A DNA stretch of 64,000 nucleotides, taken from the NCBI GenBank assembly GCA_002345215.1, contig DDVH01000004.1:17044-81043 (forward strand), given 5' to 3'. Both the position numbers and the translations under genes were made by a program. Under the pieces are notes generated by a model. It was not told where the DNA came from and did no database searches. It saw only the letters and a program-made list of their open reading frames with translations. Of the stretch, positions 59,810-64,000 are shown piece after piece. This DNA is from Anaerolineales bacterium UBA2317. Lineage in GTDB: Bacteria; Chloroflexota; Anaerolineae; Anaerolineales; Villigracilaceae. Position 1 is the stretch's first letter. Every line of letters starts with the position of its first letter.

Positions 59810-60787
59810 CTATTCAGTAAGATTTCCCTCTTTGAACCTAAACTTACGTCGAGAACTTGGTACTATTTCAATATCTATAACTCCAACAATTTCTCCTGTT
59901 TCTAGATTTTTTAATTCACTAGTATTATTAGATGGAATGTTTAACCAACTACTCCGATAATATTGATTTGGAGATTTCATAACAAATGCTTTGAAATTCT
60001 TAACTTTTGTAGTACTTTCGATCTCAAAAAAAACAAAATTAGTTATGTTAAATTCCGCAAATCTAAATACATCAAGAACTCTGTTTATCAAGTTCTTTTG
60101 AGGTTGTAAATTCTTTAAATTCCGAAATTTTTGAACACCGTCTGCTAAACTTGATGATGATATTGCTCCCATATTTAACTCATAGTGTTTTGAAGAAAGA
60201 TCCCCAGAATTAATAGTTATAGATATGGTGTTATGAAAAAACAAAGTAATTTTGGGATTTATAAGGTTGTTGGTTAATTTAGTGGGGAGAGAAGCATTTA
60301 CTATGGTCGGTTTAAAAGAAAAGGGTAGAAACAAACTTGCTGCTGAACCGGGGGATAATGGCGAAATTAAAAAAGATACTAATGTAAAATTTCCTAACTC
60401 ATCAACGGATTGCTTAATGTTTTCACTCATCACACTAGGATATGTTACAAAACTCATCCCATCTAGTTGTTCTTTCCAAAAGATACGTTTCGGAACCTGA
60501 AATGAAATAAGAACCTCTTGTGTTGATGTATCTCCTTGATTAAATATTGTAAACTGGATGGGATAAAGAGCATAATCATTATCTCCTCCTGGATGTATAA
60601 ATATCCAATTTTTATTATCTGGATAGCCATATCCAATTGGACAATTAAATATTGCTATCCCAATATCTGGTTTCTTAAATGCCCCAGACTCTTCTGCAAG
60701 TTTGCGATCATGTCTCATCGCAATTCTAGCACTTAGAAGCCCAATCAGAATTCCAACTATACCAACTATCAGATTTGCTAAATCCAT
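59810..60787 (-). CDS. hypothetical membrane-anchored protein
   Basis: 325 residues. One N-terminal helix (about 4-20, LIVGIVGILIGLLSARIAM) and a large beta-rich remainder with no motif I know. The base composition looks more AT-rich than its neighbours, and the codons seem different. It sits convergent with the exonuclease and away from the met operon, with no visible partner. No signal beyond the helix. Function unknown; could be a recent arrival. Confidence 0.6.
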   Translation of the reverse strand: MDLANLIVGIVGILIGLLSARIAMRHDRKLAEESGAFKKPDIGIAIFNCPIGYGYPDNKNWIFIHPGGDNDYALYPIQFTIFNQGDTSTQEVLISFQVPKRIFWKEQLDGMSFVTYPSVMSENIKQSVDELGNFTLVSFLISPLSPGSAASLFLPFSFKPTIVNASLPTKLTNNLINPKITLFFHNTISITINSGDLSSKHYELNMGAISSSSLADGVQKFRNLKNLQPQKNLINRVLDVFRFAEFNITNFVFFEIESTTKVKNFKAFVMKSPNQYYRSSWLNIPSNNTSELKNLETGEIVGVIDIEIVPSSRRKFRFKEGNLTE

Positions 60788-60839
60788 ATTTTGTCTTTCA
60801 ATTAAAAGTTTTGTATATATAAAATTATACCTTGTTCAC

Positions 60840-61757
60840 CTACGGAATCTCATTTACATCATACGGCGTGACTTGATAGACATAATAATTCAGCCAATTG
60901 GAGAATAACAAATTGGCATGTCCGCGCCAACGCACGTTTGGAATTTGAGTCGGGTCATCATTTGGATAATAATTTTTCGGCACATGAATTGGCAAACCTT
61001 TATTCACATCACGGTCATATTCTGCTTTGAGAGTCAATGGGTCATATTCAGAATGACCTGTGACGTAGATATGTCTGCCATCTTTTGAACCTACGATGTA
61101 AACCCCCGCTTCTTTTGACTCAGATAAAACTTGTATCTCGTCTATTTTGGCAATATCTTCGCCTCGAATTTCTGTATGCCGCGAATGTGGCGCGAGAAAA
61201 ATATCATCGAATCCGCGTAACAGATTTTCATTCGGCGCTAAATTTTGATGTTCAAATACGCCGAACATCTTGCGCGGCAAATCATATTTCGGGATTTTGT
61301 ATTTATGATACAACGCGGCTTGTGCTCCCCAACAAATATTAAATGTTGATTCAACATTCGTCTCAGCCCAATCAAAAATTTTTGTAAGTTCATCCCAATA
61401 ATCTACTTGTTCAAATGGCATTTGCTCCACTGGCGCACCTGTGACGATGAGTCCGTCAAATTTTTCTCGCTTGATTTCATCAAAAGTGACGTAATGTTTT
61501 AGCAAATGTTCAGCGGATGTATTTTTTGATTCATAAGAAGCCGTGTGAATTAATGTCACATCCACTTGCAAAGCCGAATTAGAAAGCAAACGCAGAAGTT
61601 GTGTTTCCGTAATTACTTTCGTGGGCATGAGATTCAGAATGGCAACACGCAAAGCACGGATGTCTTGATGTGCTGCGCGTTCTTCATCCATTACGAAAAT
61701 ATTTTCACGTTCAAGAATGAAGCGCGCGGGAAGTGTGGTAGGAATTTTTACTGGCAT
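60840..61757 (-). CDS. metA: homoserine O-acetyltransferase, MetA family
   Basis: 305 residues. Catalytic Cys in [12 protein letters not shown] (near 140), His and Glu in [19 protein letters not shown], and [18 protein letters not shown] at the start. The substrate-specificity motif is GAPVE: Glu rather than the Gly of E. coli succinyltransferase, which indicates acetyl-CoA. The product, O-acetylhomoserine, is the substrate of the metY gene upstream. The longer frame from 61787 runs into a repeat; ATG 61757 fits the family start. Confidence 0.92.
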   Translation of the reverse strand: MPVKIPTTLPARFILERENIFVMDEERAAHQDIRALRVAILNLMPTKVITETQLLRLLSNSALQVDVTLIHTASYESKNTSAEHLLKHYVTFDEIKREKFDGLIVTGAPVEQMPFEQVDYWDELTKIFDWAETNVESTFNICWGAQAALYHKYKIPKYDLPRKMFGVFEHQNLAPNENLLRGFDDIFLAPHSRHTEIRGEDIAKIDEIQVLSESKEAGVYIVGSKDGRHIYVTGHSEYDPLTLKAEYDRDVNKGLPIHVPKNYYPNDDPTQIPNVRWRGHANLLFSNWLNYYVYQVTPYDVNEIP

Positions 61758-61770
61758 AGGAAGGTATCCA

Positions 61771-61828
61771 TGTAAACAGGTAGACAAGTAATAATATGAA
61801 TAAATGTTTACCTGTTTACTTGTTTACA
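61771..61828. repeat. octamer-repeat inverted element between metY and metA
   Basis: TGTTTACC, TGTTTACT, TGTTTACA (61805-61828) and, about 20 bp to the left, TGTAAACA, GGTAGACA (61771-61786). The arms pair over about 21 bp with a few G-T type differences. It fills the metY-metA gap and could slow transcription or stabilise mRNA between the genes. Confidence 0.75.
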
Positions 61829-61830
61829 TC

Positions 61831-63117
61831 TTACGCGCTAAGCGCCTGATCAATATCCCAAAGAATATCTTCGATATCTTCGAGACCAATACTCAAACGA
61901 ATAAAATCTGGACTGACACCCGCCGCTTTTTGTTCTTCATCACTGAGTTGTGAATGTGTTGTGCTAGCAGGATGAATAGCAAGAGATTTCGCATCGCCAA
62001 AATTAGCAACATGCGTGAAGAGTTTGAGATTGTCAATAAATTTTGCTCCTGCTTCACGTCCGCCTTTGACTCCAAAGCCAATCACTGCACTAGGACCTTT
62101 TGGTAGATATTTTTGTGCGCGTTCGTAATCAGGATGATTCGGCAAGCCTGCATACGTAACCCAATTGACGTTAGGATGGTCAGATAAAAATTCTGCAACG
62201 GCTTGTCCATTTTTTACATGACGTTCCATTCGTAAAGATAATGTTTCTAAACCTTGAATAAAAACCCAAGAGTTAAATGGGGATTGGCAAGTTCCAATAT
62301 CACGCAAGATGCCAGCGCGTGCTTTGGAGATAAATGCGAGTGGACCGAAATCATCTGCATACACAACATCATGATACGAAGCATCAGGTGTATTGAAATT
62401 TTTATGACGTTCGCTTCCAGACCATTTGAATTTGCCACTATCTACAATCACACCACCAATGGTTGTGCCATGACCGCCAATATATTTTGAAGTGGAATGC
62501 GTAATGATGTGTGCACCCCATTCAAACGGACGACATAAATATGGCGTTGCGGCAGTATTATCTATCATCAAAGGCAAATGATATTCTTCCGCAATTTTTG
62601 CAACTTCTTCAATCGGAAATATATTTGAAAATGGATTGCTGACTGTTTCACCAAAAATCAATTTTGTATTTGGCTTAATCGCTTTACGAAAATTTTCAGG
62701 GTCAGATGGATCAACCAACGTCACTTCAATTCCCAAACGCGGAAATGTATATTTGAATTGACTGACTGTTCCACCATATAACTTAGATGACGAAACAATA
62801 TGGTCACCTGCTTCACAAATTGCAAAGATGGCAGTTGCTTGTGCGGCATGACCAGAACTCACTTCTAATGCAGCAATGCCACCTTCCAAATCTGCGATTC
62901 GTTTTTCAACAATATTCGATGTGGGGTTCCCAATACGCGTGTAAATATTCCCTGCTTCTTGCAATGCAAACAAACGTGAAGCACGGTCAGTGCTTTGCAA
63001 ATCATACGCCGTCGTTAAATAAATTGGCGCAGCGCGACTGCGTGTTACAGAATCAGGTTCATAACCTGCATGTAACTGTCGAGTCGTAAAACCTAACGAA
63101 CGTTCAATTGTGGACAT
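61831..63117 (-). CDS. metY: O-acetylhomoserine sulfhydrylase
   Basis: 428 residues. TRQLHAGYEPDSVTRSRAAPIYLT start, YTRIGNPTSNIVEKRIADLEGG, and the PLP lysine in HSTSKYIGGHGTTIGG (near 210). It makes homocysteine from O-acetylhomoserine and sulfide. The longest frame begins at 63240 inside the SAM riboswitch aptamer; ATG 63117, behind AAGGAGAG, is the real start. It is the first gene of the SAM-riboswitch operon, with metA downstream. Confidence 0.94.
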   Translation of the reverse strand: MSTIERSLGFTTRQLHAGYEPDSVTRSRAAPIYLTTAYDLQSTDRASRLFALQEAGNIYTRIGNPTSNIVEKRIADLEGGIAALEVSSGHAAQATAIFAICEAGDHIVSSSKLYGGTVSQFKYTFPRLGIEVTLVDPSDPENFRKAIKPNTKLIFGETVSNPFSNIFPIEEVAKIAEEYHLPLMIDNTAATPYLCRPFEWGAHIITHSTSKYIGGHGTTIGGVIVDSGKFKWSGSERHKNFNTPDASYHDVVYADDFGPLAFISKARAGILRDIGTCQSPFNSWVFIQGLETLSLRMERHVKNGQAVAEFLSDHPNVNWVTYAGLPNHPDYERAQKYLPKGPSAVIGFGVKGGREAGAKFIDNLKLFTHVANFGDAKSLAIHPASTTHSQLSDEEQKAAGVSPDFIRLSIGLEDIEDILWDIDQALSA

Positions 63118-63160
63118 AATTCTCTCCTTGAATATGATGTATCCGCCCTTCAGAAGAGTT

Positions 63161-63195
63161 AAAAAAATAACCTCTTCTGAAAGTACAAGAAGAGG
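63161..63195 (-). terminator. riboswitch-controlled terminator
   Basis: On the minus strand CCTCTTCT and AGAAGAGG (63171-63195) form the stem, followed by TTATTTTTTT (63161-63170). Its position after the SAM aptamer and before metY makes it the expression platform. Confidence 0.88.
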
Positions 63196-63212
63196 TACAC
63201 GTCTATACCGTC

Positions 63213-63334
63213 CTCTCATCTTCCAGATAATGAATAGCATTTGCTATTCTTATTTGCCGAATTTGGCACCTGAACATTTCTGTCTGGTTGCCGAAGCTTC
63301 AAAGGGTCGGTCCCTCCGCTTCTCTGGATAAGAG
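63213..63334 (-). ncRNA. SAM-I (S-box) riboswitch
   Basis: Minus strand from 63334: CTCTTATCCAGAG, then GGAGGGACCGACCC, TTTGAAGCTTCGGCAACC, and at the other end ATCTGGAAGATGAGAG closing the P1 helix. These are the conserved S-box core strings in order. When S-adenosylmethionine is high, the aptamer closes and the 63171-63195 terminator forms, turning off metY and metA. Confidence 0.96.
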
Positions 63335-63402
63335 CGAATATTTAATTTCGCAGTTTATAACATAGCGAATTGTATTGTGTCAATACCCAAACGGGTACTC
63401 TT

Positions 63403-64000
63403 TTATAACAAACCTTCATTTACCAACAACTCAGCATTATAAATAGAACCACCAGCCGCACCACGAATTGTATTATGAGATAAAACAACAAACTTAATAT
63501 CAAATAAAGAATCTTTTCTCACACGACCAACAACTGTTGACATACCTTTGCCAGTTAATCGATCTAATCTCGGTTGAGGACGATCCGCTTCTTCTCTTAA
63601 GTGGATAACTGGTTTGGGCGCGGAAGGTAATTCTCTCGCCTCAGCAGGGGCTTGATAATTGCTGAGGATTTGCAAAACAGATTGAATGTCAGCAGGAGGC
63701 GATGAAAATTCCACGCTTGCACACACCGTATGACCATCTATCACTGCCACGCGATTCGTATGTGCTGAAAATTTTATATCTGCAAAATCAATTTTGTTTT
63801 GATTTAATTTTCCAAGCATCTTGCGTGGTTCTGTTTCAACTTTTTCTTCTTCACCACCATTGCCAACATTCGGAATAATGTTATCCATAATATCAAGTGA
63901 TGACACACCGGGATAACCCGCGCCAGAAAGTGCTTGCAACGAAACAGCAAAAACTTTTTTAACACCGAAAGCATCATCCAACGCTTTGAGTGCAACTGTT
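63403..64000 (-). CDS. asd: aspartate-semialdehyde dehydrogenase, C-terminal part (5' end outside window)
   Basis: The frame is open to the window edge; about 199 residues are visible. VSLQALSGAGYPGVSSLDIMDNIIPN (in part), EEEKVETEPRKMLGKL, SAHTNRVAVIDGHTVCASVEF with the catalytic His, and a LSHNTIRGAAGGSIYNAELL end are the archaeal/fungal-type Asd pattern. The active-site Cys lies further left of the visible N-terminus. It makes aspartate semialdehyde for homoserine, methionine, threonine and lysine, and so feeds the metA/metY pathway. It is read towards the riboswitch region. Confidence 0.93.
   Translation of the reverse strand, partial: TVALKALDDAFGVKKVFAVSLQALSGAGYPGVSSLDIMDNIIPNVGNGGEEEKVETEPRKMLGKLNQNKIDFADIKFSAHTNRVAVIDGHTVCASVEFSSPPADIQSVLQILSNYQAPAEARELPSAPKPVIHLREEADRPQPRLDRLTGKGMSTVVGRVRKDSLFDIKFVVLSHNTIRGAAGGSIYNAELLVNEGLL

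Noticed and set aside
63118..63240. Longer metY start at 63240
   Set aside because: It would begin inside the SAM aptamer and read through the riboswitch terminator; ATG 63117 has a strong SD and the family's normal N-terminus.

Overview
The window is AT-rich bacterial chromosome, densely packed with ordinary metabolic, transport and biogenesis genes. There is no phage, integrase, transposase, CRISPR array, rRNA or tRNA that I can see. The gene set points to a Chloroflexota bacterium of the Anaerolineae type: a cytochrome c maturation (System I) operon with a CxxxY-type CcmE, a double-length ThyX, an actinobacterial/archaeal-type inositol-phosphate synthase, a fused E1 2-oxoacid dehydrogenase, a HdrD-like ETF:menaquinone reductase and LysM/deacetylase-like lipoproteins. 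That assignment is inference from content, not from a marker gene.

Layout. 1-5.1 kb: metal homeostasis (end of a CopA-type ATPase, TauE/SafE-cupredoxin fusion, CopZ-like chaperone, CmtR-like ArsR sensor with promoter/operator, DUF2085 membrane protein, CDF-type transporter). 5.2-10.4 kb: DUF2203, Ser/Thr kinase, RarD, epimerase, NDH-2 with a Rex-like site, DUF3592. 10.5-13.3 kb (minus): MBL hydrolase - NhaA - papain-like protein operon. 13.4-22.4 kb (minus): lipoamide dehydrogenase, a GbsR-type regulator/SDR operon with a palindromic operator, dienelactone hydrolase, GNAT, and the E1 / four-helix-bundle / E2 / methyltransferase operon. 22.5-28.1 kb: aminotransferase, two STAS-like proteins, FeS menaquinone reductase, SLT-like secreted protein. 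28.1-36.7 kb (minus): ccmE-F-H-G-(CcmI-like)-cytochrome-A-B-C-D. 36.8-47.8 kb: LysM lipoprotein, aldo/keto reductase, ThyX, HIT, two deacetylase-like lipoproteins, inositol-phosphate synthase, histidine kinase, aminotransferase, prephenate dehydratase. 47.8-59.8 kb (mostly plus): small stress and DNA-repair genes (VOC, ArsR-SRPBCC-AlkD-DUF1697-DUF1801-VOC, MarR, FAD oxidase-UvrA2-like, MFS, HhH-DUF1801, 5'-3' exonuclease). 59.8-64 kb (minus): an orphan membrane protein, the SAM-riboswitch-controlled metY-metA operon, and the end of asd.

Two things stand out. First, at least fifteen short arrays of degenerate 7-bp tandem repeats (units such as CAACTAT, GGAAAGT, CGAATCT, GACCATA) are scattered through the window. 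They lie in intergenic spacers and also inside open reading frames (copA, E2, ccmA, thyX, a lipoprotein signal region) without breaking them; a 25-bp stretch is identical, in the same frame, in copA and the E2 gene. Second, four promoters carry the same GAA(C/T)-N4-GTTC box between -35 and -10. It resembles a Gram-positive-type LexA box and leads operons that include AlkD and a UvrA paralogue. Several other operators are readable: an ArsR palindrome, a GbsR palindrome, a MarR-type site and a Rex-like site. Several starts predicted by longest ORF must be moved downstream because they run through promoters or the riboswitch.
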